A stretch of 39,565 bases of DNA from an uncultured Pelagibacteraceae bacterium (GTDB lineage: Bacteria; Pseudomonadota; Alphaproteobacteria; Pelagibacterales; Pelagibacteraceae), in NCBI GenBank assembly GCA_902573705.1, contig CACGKR010000005.1, positions 1 through 39,565 of the forward strand, written 5' to 3'. Shown in pieces: positions 15,405-25,351 of the stretch. Position 1 is the stretch's first letter. Every line of letters begins with the position of its first letter. The notes under the pieces are model-generated. The model was not told the origin of the DNA. It made no database searches and saw only the letters and a list, made by a program, of their open reading frames with translations. Position numbers and translations under genes: made by a program.

Positions 15405-16938
15405 TTTTTTTTTCTATTTTCTTAAAAAGAATTTCAATTTTGTTTATATTGCTATTTTTTTTAAGATAGTTGTGATTTTCTAAAGTAGCGAATTCAATTT
15501 GTTTTTCATTTATTTGAAATATCTTTAATGCATTTAAAGCAGACTCTGGAATAATTGGATAAAGCATAAAACTTATTTTTCTCACAATTTCTAATGTAGT
15601 ATAAATAATAGTATTTAATCTTAACAAATCTTTTTTTTTATTCCAAGGTTCTTGATCATTAAAATATTTATTTGCCTCAAATAAAGAATTTACAATAAAA
15701 TCAATATAAAAATTTATGTCTTGATTATCAATTTTTTTTCTTATTAAATCTAAATTTAACTTAAAATTATCTAAAATCTTTAAATCTTCATTTTCAAATC
15801 TTATTTGACTTGGTATTTTGCTTTCACAGTTTTTAATAGCAAAAGCTGTTACTCTTTGACATAGATTTCCAAAATTGTTTGCTAGATCACTATTAATACA
15901 ATCCTCTAATCTTTCTTGAGATATATTTCCATCATTTCCAAAAGAAACCTCCTTAATAAGATAATATCTAAGTGGATCAATACCATACTGATTCACTATC
16001 TCTATTGGATCTAGAATATTTCCTTTTGATTTTGACATTTTTTCTTCTCCAGAAAGTATCCATCCATGACCATAAACTTTTTTTGGTAATGGTATTTTTG
16101 CTGCTAACAAAAAAGCTGGCCAATAAATAGCATGGAATCTTAGAATATCTTTTCCAATAAGATGAATATTAGCAGGCCAAAATTTTTGATATAATGAATC
16201 ATCTGTATTAGGATAATTTATTGCACTTAAGTAATTTGTCAGTGCATCAAGCCATACATAAATCACATGATCTTTGTCATCTGGAACTTTTATACCCCAT
16301 GAAAAACTTTTTCTACTGATTGAAAGATCTTTTAAACCACTTTTTACAAAGCTAATAACTTCATTTTTTCTTGATGATGGTGATATAAAATCTGGATTAT
16401 TATTATAATAATCAAGTAATGGCTTTTCCCATTTCGATAATTTAAAAAAATATGATTCTTCATCTACCCATTCAACCTTAGATTTGGAGGTAATTGCTTG
16501 TTTGTTACCCTCAAAATCCTCTATTTCATCATCTGAATAAAAAGCTTCATCAGAAACTGAATACCACCCAGAATATTTTGAAAGATAAATTTCACCATTT
16601 TTTTTTAGTTCCTTCCATAAAGCTTGGACTGATAATTTATGTCGTTTCTCAGTAGTTCTAATAAAATCTGTATTTGTAAGATTTAGAGTTTTTGATAAAT
16701 CTCTAAATGTTTGGCTTATTTCATCACAAAATTTAAGTGGATCTATCTTTTTCTCTTCTGCTGCTCTTTGAATTTTAAGGCCATGTTCATCAGTTCCAGT
16801 TAAAAAGTTTACATTGAATCCATCTATTCTTTTAAATCTTGCAAAAAAATCAGCAACAATACTTGAGTATGCATGACCCATATGAGGTCTAGCAGATGGA
16901 TAATAAATTGGAGTTGTTATATAAAAATTTTTACTCAT
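15397..16938 (-). CDS. metG: Methionyl-tRNA synthetase
   Basis: Class I aminoacyl-tRNA synthetase that charges tRNA-Met. The 513 residues include the HIGH-like motif HMGHAYSS (19-26), TGTDEHGLK, the KMSKS loop EKMSKSKGN, and the helical anticodon-binding domain. It belongs to the shorter bacterial type: there is no C-terminal tRNA-binding (EMAP-like) domain, and the connective-peptide segment GWYSVSDEAFYSDDEI has no zinc cysteines. It overlaps holB by 8 nt. Confidence 0.96.
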   Translation of the reverse strand: MSKNFYITTPIYYPSARPHMGHAYSSIVADFFARFKRIDGFNVNFLTGTDEHGLKIQRAAEEKKIDPLKFCDEISQTFRDLSKTLNLTNTDFIRTTEKRHKLSVQALWKELKKNGEIYLSKYSGWYSVSDEAFYSDDEIEDFEGNKQAITSKSKVEWVDEESYFFKLSKWEKPLLDYYNNNPDFISPSSRKNEVISFVKSGLKDLSISRKSFSWGIKVPDDKDHVIYVWLDALTNYLSAINYPNTDDSLYQKFWPANIHLIGKDILRFHAIYWPAFLLAAKIPLPKKVYGHGWILSGEEKMSKSKGNILDPIEIVNQYGIDPLRYYLIKEVSFGNDGNISQERLEDCINSDLANNFGNLCQRVTAFAIKNCESKIPSQIRFENEDLKILDNFKLNLDLIRKKIDNQDINFYIDFIVNSLFEANKYFNDQEPWNKKKDLLRLNTIIYTTLEIVRKISFMLYPIIPESALNALKIFQINEKQIEFATLENHNYLKKNSNINKIEILFKKIEKKND

Positions 16939-17863
16939 TTAATATTTTTTCTTCAAATTCGATAAACAAAGATTCGTTATCTAAGTTAAATCTTTTAGTA
17001 TCAGATATTCTTTTTAAAAAATAAGCATATTTATCATCAATGGATGAATTTATAGTATAATTAATTTTACTTAAATAAAATTCAATGAAATCAAAAATCA
17101 GGTGTTTAATAATATTATTCTTTTTATAAAAATTTTCTTTAATTATGATCTTCAATAAATCTTTTAAATTTTTATCTGAAAGATCATAATCATTTTCATA
17201 AGCAAATTTAGCAATATTATAAATATTGCCTGCAGTAGAATAATAATTTAGTAAATCCTTATTTATTATTTTATCTAATTTACCATTCAATAATTTATTT
17301 GAAATAGTAAGATTCTCTTCGTGAGTTAAGTAAATTTTATAATTAATACATCTAGATAATAAGGTTGGTAAAATCTTTTTGTTATTATGTATAAGTATGA
17401 AATAGACATTCACAGAAGGTTCTTCAAGTGTCTTAAGTAATGCATTGATTGAATTCTTATTTAAGAATTCAATGTTATCAATTAGCACAAATCTAGGATA
17501 TTTATTAAATGAAGATTTATTCAACTTTGATATAAGCTCCCTTATTTGATTTATATCTATAAATTTCTTCTCAGGACTAACGTCAATTAAATAAAAATTA
17601 GGATTAGATCCATTTAAAATAGTCTTATAAGACTGATTTTCAAAATTTATTTCAAAATTTTCTAAATCATATTTATATTTTTGTTCATCAGAAAGCACGT
17701 AATTAATAAAATGGTATGCCATAGTAGACTTACCTATTCCTTTTTGACCGGTTAATAATATCTTATTAGGAAATTTTTTATTTCTATATAATTCAATAAA
17801 TTTTTCTAAAAAACTACTTAAACCATATAATTTAGTTTGATTTATGGGTTTTATTTCATTCAT
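16931..17863 (-). CDS. holB: DNA polymerase III delta-prime subunit
   Basis: Clamp-loader subunit that helps open the beta clamp for loading onto DNA. The 310 residues show the AAA+ fold with a P loop GQKGIGKST (39-47), the helix NALLKTLEEPS, and the LLSRC motif (SRC) that contacts a neighbouring subunit. The N-terminus resembles the alphaproteobacterial delta-prime group with PINQTKLYG. It overlaps tmk by 4 nt (ATGA) and metG by 8 nt, the usual tmk-holB-metG order. Confidence 0.92.
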   Translation of the reverse strand: MNEIKPINQTKLYGLSSFLEKFIELYRNKKFPNKILLTGQKGIGKSTMAYHFINYVLSDEQKYKYDLENFEINFENQSYKTILNGSNPNFYLIDVSPEKKFIDINQIRELISKLNKSSFNKYPRFVLIDNIEFLNKNSINALLKTLEEPSVNVYFILIHNNKKILPTLLSRCINYKIYLTHEENLTISNKLLNGKLDKIINKDLLNYYSTAGNIYNIAKFAYENDYDLSDKNLKDLLKIIIKENFYKKNNIIKHLIFDFIEFYLSKINYTINSSIDDKYAYFLKRISDTKRFNLDNESLFIEFEEKILNE

Positions 17864-18471
17864 ATAAGTTTATTAATTTGTTTAATTATTAAAGATTTGT
17901 TTTCATTTATATCTAAGTTTGAATTAATAATTTGATATTTCTTTTTATTTTTTTTTGATATTTTTAAAAAACCTTTTTGTACCTTTTGATAGAAGCTGTA
18001 ATCAAATTTATCATATCTATTTAGAGATTTTCTATCTTTTAATCTTTTAGACATATTTTTTTTATTCACAATATTCAAAAAGGTAAAATCTATTTTTAAA
18101 TTTTTTAAAAGATATTTGTTAATAAGATTTATTAAATTTAAATTTGCTCCTAATCCATAATGTTGATACGCAACTGTTGAGTCGATGAATCGATCGATTA
18201 AAATTATTTTTTTTCTAAAGTTTTTTTTTAATAAGTCCATATTTTCACTTCTGGCTGCTAGATAAAGCAATAAATCTGTATTCTGATTAAATTTTGATTT
18301 ATTGTTTAATACTAATTTTCTAATTTTCTCTGCATTTAAAGAGCCACCTGGTTCTCTTAACTTGATATACTTAATTTTTCTTTTTTTTAAGTATCTAGAA
18401 ACATTTAAAATATGATAACTTTTCCCACTACCCTCTACACCCTCAAAAACAATAACAGGTTTTTTAAACAT
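17860..18471 (-). CDS. tmk: Thymidylate kinase
   Basis: Phosphorylates dTMP to dTDP. The 203 residues include a P loop FEGVEGSGKS, the KLREPGG segment that binds dTMP, DRFIDSTVAYQ (the DRY-type motif with Phe in place of Tyr), and a basic LID region SKRLKDRK. The residue after GKS is Tyr instead of the usual Thr. The ATG at 18471 follows a GTG at 18474; I prefer the ATG. Both lie inside the end of dacC, so translation is coupled. Confidence 0.94.
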   Translation of the reverse strand: MFKKPVIVFEGVEGSGKSYHILNVSRYLKKRKIKYIKLREPGGSLNAEKIRKLVLNNKSKFNQNTDLLLYLAARSENMDLLKKNFRKKIILIDRFIDSTVAYQHYGLGANLNLINLINKYLLKNLKIDFTFLNIVNKKNMSKRLKDRKSLNRYDKFDYSFYQKVQKGFLKISKKNKKKYQIINSNLDINENKSLIIKQINKLI

Positions 18472-19615
18472 CACCCCAGATAAGATAATTCAATGATTTC
18501 ATTAATCTGGAAAAAATATTTACTTTTTTGACTTCACTAAATGCAAGTAAATCATATTCACCAATTTCTTCATCATCATAAATAATTTTTAGTGTAGCTA
18601 AAGTTTGATCTTTTTTAATTGGAGCCTCAATAGGACCATCATAAACAATCTTAACTTTTATCTTTTTTTTTTGTCCTTTTTTAATTGTTTTATAAATATC
18701 GTTTTTTGTATAGACCTTTACAGTATTATTCTTTCCTAACCATACATCTACACTGTTAAATGGTTCATCTTTTTTTGAGATTTGTACTAAATCAAAGTTT
18801 GTAAGTCCATAAATCAAAAGTTTTGAACTTTGTTTTGACCTGGAGCTCTTTGTCTCGAAACCACTTCCAACAGCTACCAATCTTCTACCATTTCTCTCCA
18901 TGGAAGAAGCTAAAGAATATCTTTCAACAGCTAAATAACCAGTCTTAATTCCATCAGCTCCCATATTTTTATATAAAAGAGGATTTCTATTACCTTGTGT
19001 AATAGGATCACCCCCAGTTCTATCCCAAGTAAATTCTAATTCACTAAACCATTTATAATATTCAGGGTGATATTTTATTAGATAGTTAGACATCAACATT
19101 ATGTCTCTAACTGTTGAATAATTGTCAGGATCATTAATCCCTGATGAATTAGCAAAATTAGTATTTTGCATACCAATCTCTTTAGCTTTTGAAGTCATCA
19201 TTATTGCAAATTCTTCCTCAGTACCAGCTATACCTTCTGCTAATGCAATACAGGCATCATTACCAGAAGCAACAATTATGCCTTTAAGTAAATTCTCTAC
19301 TGATACTTCATCACCAACCATTACAAACATTGATGAGTATCCTGATGTAGAAAGTCTCCAAGCTTTTTCTGATATAATAAATTTTTCATTAAGTTTTAAA
19401 TCCCCTGACTTAATCAAATCAAAAGCAATGATACTCGTCATAATTTTCGTCATAGAAGCAGGATATATAGATCTGTCAGGTTCTTTTTCATACAGAATCT
19501 CACCTGATAAAAAATCCTGTAAGATTGCAGTTCTAGCATTTATTTCTATATTGGCATTAGCTGCAAAACCAAAAAAGAAATTTAACGACAATAAGAAAAT
19601 AAATTTTTTAAACAT
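18464..19615 (-). CDS. dacC: D-alanyl-D-alanine carboxypeptidase (PBP5/6 type)
   Basis: Low-molecular-weight penicillin-binding protein that trims the terminal D-Ala of peptidoglycan stem peptides in the periplasm. The 383 residues start with a signal peptide (MFKKFIFLL to ANAN), then the active-site SMTK (Ser54, Lys57), SGN (117-119) and KTG (224-226), followed by the beta-rich C-terminal PBP5_C domain and a membrane-facing C-terminal helix. The gene overlaps the RlpA-like lipoprotein gene by 8 nt and tmk by 8 nt. The assignment to DacC rather than DacA is by convention in this gene order. Confidence 0.92.
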   Translation of the reverse strand: MFKKFIFLLSLNFFFGFAANANIEINARTAILQDFLSGEILYEKEPDRSIYPASMTKIMTSIIAFDLIKSGDLKLNEKFIISEKAWRLSTSGYSSMFVMVGDEVSVENLLKGIIVASGNDACIALAEGIAGTEEEFAIMMTSKAKEIGMQNTNFANSSGINDPDNYSTVRDIMLMSNYLIKYHPEYYKWFSELEFTWDRTGGDPITQGNRNPLLYKNMGADGIKTGYLAVERYSLASSMERNGRRLVAVGSGFETKSSRSKQSSKLLIYGLTNFDLVQISKKDEPFNSVDVWLGKNNTVKVYTKNDIYKTIKKGQKKKIKVKIVYDGPIEAPIKKDQTLATLKIIYDDEEIGEYDLLAFSEVKKVNIFSRLMKSLNYLIWGDV

Positions 19616-20360
19616 TATTAAGTATTTCTAAATTTTCAAAATTAAAATAATCCATTTTTTCAAAAGCGTTTTTTAAACTTTTTATATCATCAAAAGGTCC
19701 TATTAATACCCTATATTTTGTTTTAGATAATCTATTTATTGTTAAATTTTTAATTTGAACCTCATTTTTAATTCTATCAATCATTAATTTTGCTGAATCA
19801 TTATAATAAAAATCAGCCACTTTAATTGAATAAGAAAATATTTTTACTGTGTCAGATTTTTTTTTTTCTTTTTTAACATTCAAATCATTAATTTGAATAC
19901 CATCAACTGGGGCTTTTTCTGCAACTCTTCTTTCCTCATCAAACATCTTTGCCTTTTTAGCAACAAATGTAGAATTTTCAGAAACTAAAGTTATCTCTAT
20001 TAAAGGTTCATTTAAATCTAATTCTAATTCATCGGCAATTCTTAAGCTTATTATACTGTTGTAAAAATTAGAAAATTTTATTTTATTTGACTTAACAATA
20101 GCAATTAAATATTTACCGTTTTTTTGGTTTGTTATTTTTACTGTTGATTTTCTTTTTAAAGTTTTATGATAAATATCAAGAGATCTATCCTCTAATTTTT
20201 TTATTCCCTTTAAATTATCATTATAAATTAAAGCAAACCCTGAATTTTTATATTTGTTTTCAAAATCAATTTCTATTTTTTTTTTTTTAGTATTTAGGGA
20301 TTGTTCACAGCTTAATAAAAATAAGCCTAAAATAGCAACGATAATAAATCTATAATTCAT
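19608..20360 (-). CDS. RlpA-like lipoprotein with SPOR domain
   Basis: A 250-residue lipoprotein. I chose ATG 20360, which gives MNYRFIIVAILGLFLLSCEQ with a lipobox LLSC; an upstream in-frame start would put this signal 13 residues inside. The middle region (IYHKTLKRKSTVKITN, NGKYLIAIVKS) matches the double-psi beta barrel of RlpA, a septal lytic transglycosylase, though divergent. The C-terminus (KYRVLIGPFDD, FEKMDYFN) is a SPOR fold that binds denuded glycan strands at division sites. It sits between mltB and dacC, a conserved cell-wall cluster in alphaproteobacteria. Start overlaps the mltB stop by 11 nt. Confidence 0.82.
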   Translation of the reverse strand: MNYRFIIVAILGLFLLSCEQSLNTKKKKIEIDFENKYKNSGFALIYNDNLKGIKKLEDRSLDIYHKTLKRKSTVKITNQKNGKYLIAIVKSNKIKFSNFYNSIISLRIADELELDLNEPLIEITLVSENSTFVAKKAKMFDEERRVAEKAPVDGIQINDLNVKKEKKKSDTVKIFSYSIKVADFYYNDSAKLMIDRIKNEVQIKNLTINRLSKTKYRVLIGPFDDIKSLKNAFEKMDYFNFENLEILNNV

Positions 20361-21351
20361 TTTTAATTTTATCTTTAAGTGTACATACAGCAAGTGCAAA
20401 CCTCAATGATCGATTCCACTTTAAAATTATTTCATAATTATCAAAAACTATATAAGCAGGTGTGAGTGTTTCAGCATCAGGTATGATATCTTTATCAGGT
20501 GTAATTACACCTACTCTTAAATTTTCATCAATAAAATCAAGTTTTTCACTATTGAGAATATATTTTTTAAAATATTTTAATTTTTTCTTATTAATTATTT
20601 TTTTTGCCGAAACATTTAAGTACTTTTTTTTAATTTTATCGTTTAATTTTACTCGATAAAAGCAATGTGAATTTTTTTTCCAACCCATGTTGTTTAAGTA
20701 ATTACTTGCTGAGGCATAAGCATCATGTGGATTTTTAAGATCAATGAAATCGTCATTGTTGAAATCTATAGCGTAGTTTTTAATTGTCGATGGCATGAAT
20801 TGAAAGAAACCAAATGCACCTGCCCAAGAACCATATAATGTTTTGTAATTTATAACATTTGTATCAATTAATTTAAGTAAAATTAATAGTTCATTTGTAA
20901 AAAATTGAGATCTTCTTTTATCAAAACTTAAAGTGGATAGTGAAGATAGTATATCCATCTTACCTACATAAGTTCCGTAGTTTGTTTCTATACCCATTAA
21001 AGATAATAATAATTCTTTTTCTATTGAATATTTATCCTCTACTTTATCAATTAAGTTAGTATTTTTCTTATAGAAACTTATTCCTTTATCAACTTTATTT
21101 TTTGATGTCCTTTTTGAAATATATGTTTTTGTATCTTCATAAAATTCTGGTTGATATCTGTCATATTCTATAACTTTAGGTAAAAACTTCACATCACGCA
21201 TTACTTTATCAAAGGTTATTTCGGATATTTCATTTTCAATTGCAATTATTTTTAAATTTTTTTTCCACTTTAAAAATTCAGACTGATCAAAAGCTAATAA
21301 ATTAGATGAAGAAAATAATAAAATAAATAAAAAATAATTAATTAATTTCAT
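20350..21351 (-). CDS. mltB: Lytic murein transglycosylase (MltB family)
   Basis: Periplasmic enzyme that cleaves the MurNAc-GlcNAc bond to form 1,6-anhydro ends. The 333 residues begin with a signal peptide (MKLINYFLFILLF), which ends in a Leu-Ala-Phe stretch with no lipobox cysteine, so it is the soluble type. The catalytic Glu122 lies in GIETNYG, followed by the GSWAGAFGFFQFMPST substrate-groove motif and a NDDFIDLKNPHDA segment. It overlaps rarD by 14 nt and the RlpA-like gene by 11 nt. The C-terminal residues after 310 match no peptidoglycan-binding domain. Confidence 0.92.
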   Translation of the reverse strand: MKLINYFLFILLFSSSNLLAFDQSEFLKWKKNLKIIAIENEISEITFDKVMRDVKFLPKVIEYDRYQPEFYEDTKTYISKRTSKNKVDKGISFYKKNTNLIDKVEDKYSIEKELLLSLMGIETNYGTYVGKMDILSSLSTLSFDKRRSQFFTNELLILLKLIDTNVINYKTLYGSWAGAFGFFQFMPSTIKNYAIDFNNDDFIDLKNPHDAYASASNYLNNMGWKKNSHCFYRVKLNDKIKKKYLNVSAKKIINKKKLKYFKKYILNSEKLDFIDENLRVGVITPDKDIIPDAETLTPAYIVFDNYEIILKWNRSLRFALAVCTLKDKIKNEL

Positions 21352-22216
21352 AAAGATCTTTAAGATATATAATTACAGCAATCCAAATGATAATAAAACT
21401 TACAAATTTTATAAGTGAGAAATCCTCATTATAATAAAAATAACCTAATATAAACTGTAATGTAGGTGTTATATAAAAAATCATCCCTGTGGGCCCCAGG
21501 CCAATTAGTTCAACACCCCTTACGTAAAGGAACAAAGGAATCACAGTCATAGGTCCAGCCAAAAGTAAATAAAGACTTAATCCAGGACTATCCAAACTAA
21601 AATCATTTAAACCGTTATTTGCAATAATATAAAATGCAATAAAGGCAAAAGGAAAAATATATAAACTTTCAATCAAAAGTCCTATATCAGTATCAATCTC
21701 AATTTTTTTTCTAACTAAGTTATAAAAAGCCCAACTAAAAGCCACAATAAGACCAACCCAAGGTAATGATTTAAGGTTGAAAAAAATTAAAATCATAATT
21801 GATATTAAAACTAAAATAATTGAAAATGTTCTTTTTTTATTAAGTTTCTCATTAAAAAAAATATATCCTAATAGAACACTAATTATTGGCATTATAAAAT
21901 ATCCAAAACTAGCATCAATAATTCTTTCAGTAGCAACAGCGTAAATCCATATAGACCAATTAACAAAAATTAAAAAACCAGATATAAATAAGGCAATTAA
22001 TTTTTTTTTATCCTTAATTTCTTTATAAAAAATTTTCCATTTTGACAAAAATGTAGTTGTTATGATTAACATAACAGCTGTCCATAAACATCTATGAACA
22101 ACTAATTCAGCATGACCAATGAATGATACCGATTCAAAATATATAACTCCAATAAATCCCCACCAAAATGATCCAAGTGAAGTTAAAATTATACCTTTAT
22201 TAAAATTATTTCTCAT
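21338..22216 (-). CDS. rarD: RarD-type EamA permease
   Basis: A 292-residue protein of the RarD subgroup of the DMT superfamily, named after an E. coli chloramphenicol-resistance locus; native substrates are unknown. About ten hydrophobic helices are present. Characteristic segments are NKGIILTSLGSFWWG at the start, VVHRCLWT, FVNWSIWIYAV and GPTGMIFYITPTLQF. It is the first gene of the long minus-strand series, so a promoter should lie between 22217 and 22300. Confidence 0.88.
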   Translation of the reverse strand: MRNNFNKGIILTSLGSFWWGFIGVIYFESVSFIGHAELVVHRCLWTAVMLIITTTFLSKWKIFYKEIKDKKKLIALFISGFLIFVNWSIWIYAVATERIIDASFGYFIMPIISVLLGYIFFNEKLNKKRTFSIILVLISIMILIFFNLKSLPWVGLIVAFSWAFYNLVRKKIEIDTDIGLLIESLYIFPFAFIAFYIIANNGLNDFSLDSPGLSLYLLLAGPMTVIPLFLYVRGVELIGLGPTGMIFYITPTLQFILGYFYYNEDFSLIKFVSFIIIWIAVIIYLKDLYEIN

Positions 22217-22300
22217 ACTTATTTAAAGAACAAAATATCAAGACTAATTAGACTATTTTATAGTTGAATTAAATATTTTTAATTATAAAAGCATTTACAC

Positions 22301-22390
22301 GGAGAGATGGCTGAGCGGTTGAAAGCACCGGTCTTGAAAACCGGCAAAGGGGCAACTCTTTCCTGGGTTCGAATCCCAGTCTCTCCGCCA
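22301..22390 (+). tRNA. tRNA-Ser (anticodon TGA)
   Basis: 90-nt class II tRNA with a long variable arm. The acceptor stem GGAGAGA pairs with TCTCTCC, the anticodon loop is CTTGAAA (anticodon TGA), the T loop is TTCGAAT, and the CCA is encoded at 22388-22390. Nine T residues at 22392-22400 follow, so the acceptor/T arms plus the T run may serve as terminator. It is divergent from rarD. Confidence 0.97.
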
Positions 22391-22398
22391 CTTTTTTT

Positions 22399-22656
22399 TT
22401 AATATTTAAAATTTTTGAATAAATTATTAATCTTATTGTCTTCGAACTTTATATTTGTATTTAAACCATTATAAAAATTGTAAAGATTATTGTCGTCAAT
22501 TTCTAAAAATTTAATTAACTCATTTAAATCTTCATAATCTAATTTATCTAAATATTTATTTGTAAAAGCTCCCAAAAGTTTATCCATTTCTTTTGTACCG
22601 CGATAATTTGATCGATAAATAATCTTTTTTTTTATTTGTTCTATATCAGTAGTCAT
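22399..22656 (-). CDS. sdhE: FAD assembly factor SdhE
   Basis: An 85-residue helical protein of the SdhE/SDH5 (DUF339) family that promotes covalent flavinylation of succinate dehydrogenase subunit A. The signature is YRGTKEMD near residues 18-25 (RGxxE-type motif), followed by LDYEDLNELIKFLEIDDNNLYNF with the usual acidic pattern. The length is normal. The gene is divergent from recG with 22 bp between start codons, and in many alphaproteobacteria sdhE and recG are neighbours. Confidence 0.9.
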   Translation of the reverse strand: MTTDIEQIKKKIIYRSNYRGTKEMDKLLGAFTNKYLDKLDYEDLNELIKFLEIDDNNLYNFYNGLNTNIKFEDNKINNLFKNFKY

Positions 22657-22678
22657 AATAGGAATATAATATTAGTTT

Positions 22679-24730
22679 ATGAATATTAAAAGTAATTATA
22701 AATACTTATTGTCAGATCTAAGCTCATTAAAAGGTATAGGAATTAAAACTACAAATTTATTAAAAAAGAAAAAAGTGAATAGTATTTTTGACATATTATG
22801 GAAATTGCCTAAATCCTTCACTGATCGAAGTTTGTCATCAAAAATTAAGGATTTAAAAATCGATGAAATACAAACAATTACTATAATGCCACAAAAATAT
22901 TCCTTTCCGAGAGTTAGAAACTTACCGAATAGAGTTTTATGCAAAGATGAAACTGGGGAGATTGATTGTGTTTTTTTTAATAGTTATGAAGGATATATTA
23001 AAAAAATATTACCAATTGGAAAAGAAGTTACTATTAGTGGCAAAATCAAATATTTCAGAAATAAATACCAACTAACAAACCCCAAGTATATTTCTCAAAA
23101 TTCTTCAATAATAAAACAAAAACATAATAGCTATTCATTAACTGAAGGCATTAGTGAAAAAGTTTATAATAAAATCATATTACAAATAATTGATAATTTG
23201 CCAGCAATTGAAGAATGGCATTCAAAAGATATTTTACAAAAATTTAATAATATAAGTTGGAACGACTCTATTAAGAAATTACATGAACCAGAAAATATTG
23301 GCAAATACAAAGAAAACTTTTACCAAAGACTTGCATATGATGAAATTTTCTCGACTTTTTTAGTTAATTCGGAAATTAGAAAAAAAATAAAAAGGATAAA
23401 AAAAACAAAAAAAAAATTTAATATATATCTGCAAAAAGAAATAATTTCTAAGTTAGATTTCTCATTAACAAACGACCAAAATAAAACACTTGATGAAATA
23501 AATAAAGATTTATGTTCTGAGAAGAAAATGTTTAGATTACTTCAAGGTGATGTTGGTAGTGGAAAAACAATAGTATCTCTATTATCTGCCTTTAATACCA
23601 TCAATTCAGGTTTTCAAGTAGCAGTGATGGCTCCTACTGAGATATTAGCAAGACAACATTTTTTATTAGCAAAAAAATTGTTTCCCAAAAATATAAAGAT
23701 TGAATTACTCTCTGGTAAATCAAATTATAGAGAAAAAAAAAATATTTTACGAAAATTATTAAATATGGAAACAGATATAATTTTTGGTACTCATGCTTTA
23801 TTTCAAAAAAAGGTCGAATTTAAAAAACTTGGATTAATAATAATTGATGAACAGCACAAATTTGGTGTAAGTCAAAGAAAAAGATTGTCTGACAAAGCAG
23901 GAAAAAATTGTGATGTTCTTTTAATGACCGCAACACCTATACCACGTACTCTAACGATGACAATATATGGTGATATGGATCTTTCAATAATTCGACAAAA
24001 ACCCAATACACGTAAACCCGTCAAAACCTACAGTAAACTTGAAAATAAAGTTGAAGACGTTATTAAATTTGTAAAGAAAGAAATACGACTTGGTAATCAA
24101 ATTTTTTGGGTATGTCCTTTAATTGAAGAGTCTAAAAAAATTGATCATACTTCTGCAGTTAAAAAATTTGAATACTTAGAAAAATTATTTCCTAAGCAAG
24201 TTTTTTTACTTCATGGAAAAACTAGTATTGACGAAAAAGAAATTATCTTAAATAAATTTTTAAATAATGATTTTAAGATTTTAGTCTCAACTACTATCAT
24301 AGAAGTAGGAATAGATTTTCCTAACGCAAATGTAATTGTTATTGAAAATGCAAATAAATTTGGCTTATCTCAATTACATCAGCTAAGAGGCAGGGTTGGA
24401 AGAGGCAATAAAGAGTCATCTTGTATATTGATGTTTAAGTCAAATTTAAGTGAGAATGCGAAAAAAAGAATTAATATATTAAAGGATTCAAATGATGGCT
24501 TTAAAATATCTGAAGAGGATATGAAATTAAGAGGTTTTGGTGATATTTTAGGATTTAAACAAAGTGGAATTAAAAGCTTTAAATTAGCGGATCCAATTCA
24601 TAATCATAATCTTTTTATTTTAGCTGAAAAAGAAATTAAAAGAATTGAAAATGAAAAAGAGGATATAACTAGGTTTAAGCCATTACTAAAATTATATGAT
24701 CGTGCAGATATAATAAACGATATTGCTTAA
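22679..24730 (+). CDS. recG: ATP-dependent DNA helicase RecG
   Basis: Branched-DNA translocase that regresses stalled forks and processes Holliday junctions and D-loops. The 683 residues begin with the wedge/OB domain (SSLKGIGIKTTNLL, a helix-hairpin-like start), then helicase motifs: Walker A LLQGDVGSGKT, MAPTEILARQH, Walker B IIDEQHKFG, TATPIPRT, STTIIEVGIDFP, and QLRGRVGRG. The C-terminal TRG motif region SEEDMKLRGFGDILGFKQSG is intact. It converges on the DUF502 gene, overlapping its stop by 4 nt. Confidence 0.96.
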   Translation: MNIKSNYKYLLSDLSSLKGIGIKTTNLLKKKKVNSIFDILWKLPKSFTDRSLSSKIKDLKIDEIQTITIMPQKYSFPRVRNLPNRVLCKDETGEIDCVFFNSYEGYIKKILPIGKEVTISGKIKYFRNKYQLTNPKYISQNSSIIKQKHNSYSLTEGISEKVYNKIILQIIDNLPAIEEWHSKDILQKFNNISWNDSIKKLHEPENIGKYKENFYQRLAYDEIFSTFLVNSEIRKKIKRIKKTKKKFNIYLQKEIISKLDFSLTNDQNKTLDEINKDLCSEKKMFRLLQGDVGSGKTIVSLLSAFNTINSGFQVAVMAPTEILARQHFLLAKKLFPKNIKIELLSGKSNYREKKNILRKLLNMETDIIFGTHALFQKKVEFKKLGLIIIDEQHKFGVSQRKRLSDKAGKNCDVLLMTATPIPRTLTMTIYGDMDLSIIRQKPNTRKPVKTYSKLENKVEDVIKFVKKEIRLGNQIFWVCPLIEESKKIDHTSAVKKFEYLEKLFPKQVFLLHGKTSIDEKEIILNKFLNNDFKILVSTTIIEVGIDFPNANVIVIENANKFGLSQLHQLRGRVGRGNKESSCILMFKSNLSENAKKRINILKDSNDGFKISEEDMKLRGFGDILGFKQSGIKSFKLADPIHNHNLFILAEKEIKRIENEKEDITRFKPLLKLYDRADIINDIA

Positions 24731-25347
24731 TTTTTACCTGTAGATGTTCCTGCAGACACAATAAATTTAGATGCTTCTTCAAATGTCATATTCAGATATA
24801 TAACTTCATCGATTGGAAACATTAATAAAAAACCGCTCGTAGGATTTGGAGTTGTTGGGACAAAGACGTTAATTAATTTTTTGTTAGTTTTTTCAGCCAT
24901 TTCACCCTTATTCTCTTTGGTTGCAAATCCGACTGCCCAAACACCTTTTCTCGGGTATTCAATTAAAACAACACTTTTTTTATCGCCATCATCCTTATTA
25001 GAAAATGTTTCTGTCATTTGAACTATTGCAGAGTAAATAGTTCTTAGAACTGGGATTCTTTTGAATAGATCATCAATTAGTTTAAGAATTCGTTTACCTA
25101 AAAATGATAAAGATAAACCTCCAACAATAGTAATAAATATAACAGAAATCAAAATTTCAATTCCAGGAATAGCGTAAGGTAAATAACTATTAGGGTTGAT
25201 ATTTTCAGGTATAATCGTAGATGAAATACCTATTATGAACTTTGTCAAATATAACGTAAAACCTATAGGTATTAATACAACTACACCAGTAATAAAATAG
25301 TTTCTTAATATAAGTGTTAGAGATTTTCTTTTTTTACTTTTTATCAT
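24727..25347 (-). CDS. DUF502 family membrane protein
   Basis: A 206-residue protein of the DUF502 family, common in proteobacteria, with no established function. Two hydrophobic helices lie at about residues 15-38 and 50-80. A conserved soluble part follows with SAIVQMTETFSN, VLIEYPRKGVWAVGF, the VFVPTTPNPTSGFLLMFP motif and a C-terminal EEASKFIVSAG. The VPTTPNPTSG loop is the family signature. It converges with recG. Confidence 0.88.
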   Translation of the reverse strand: MIKSKKRKSLTLILRNYFITGVVVLIPIGFTLYLTKFIIGISSTIIPENINPNSYLPYAIPGIEILISVIFITIVGGLSLSFLGKRILKLIDDLFKRIPVLRTIYSAIVQMTETFSNKDDGDKKSVVLIEYPRKGVWAVGFATKENKGEMAEKTNKKLINVFVPTTPNPTSGFLLMFPIDEVIYLNMTFEEASKFIVSAGTSTGKN

Positions 25348-25351
25348 TAAA

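Noticed and set aside
19122..19631. A 169-codon plus-strand frame inside dacC
   Set aside because: It is antisense to a complete dacC with all penicillin-binding motifs and has no recognisable domain.
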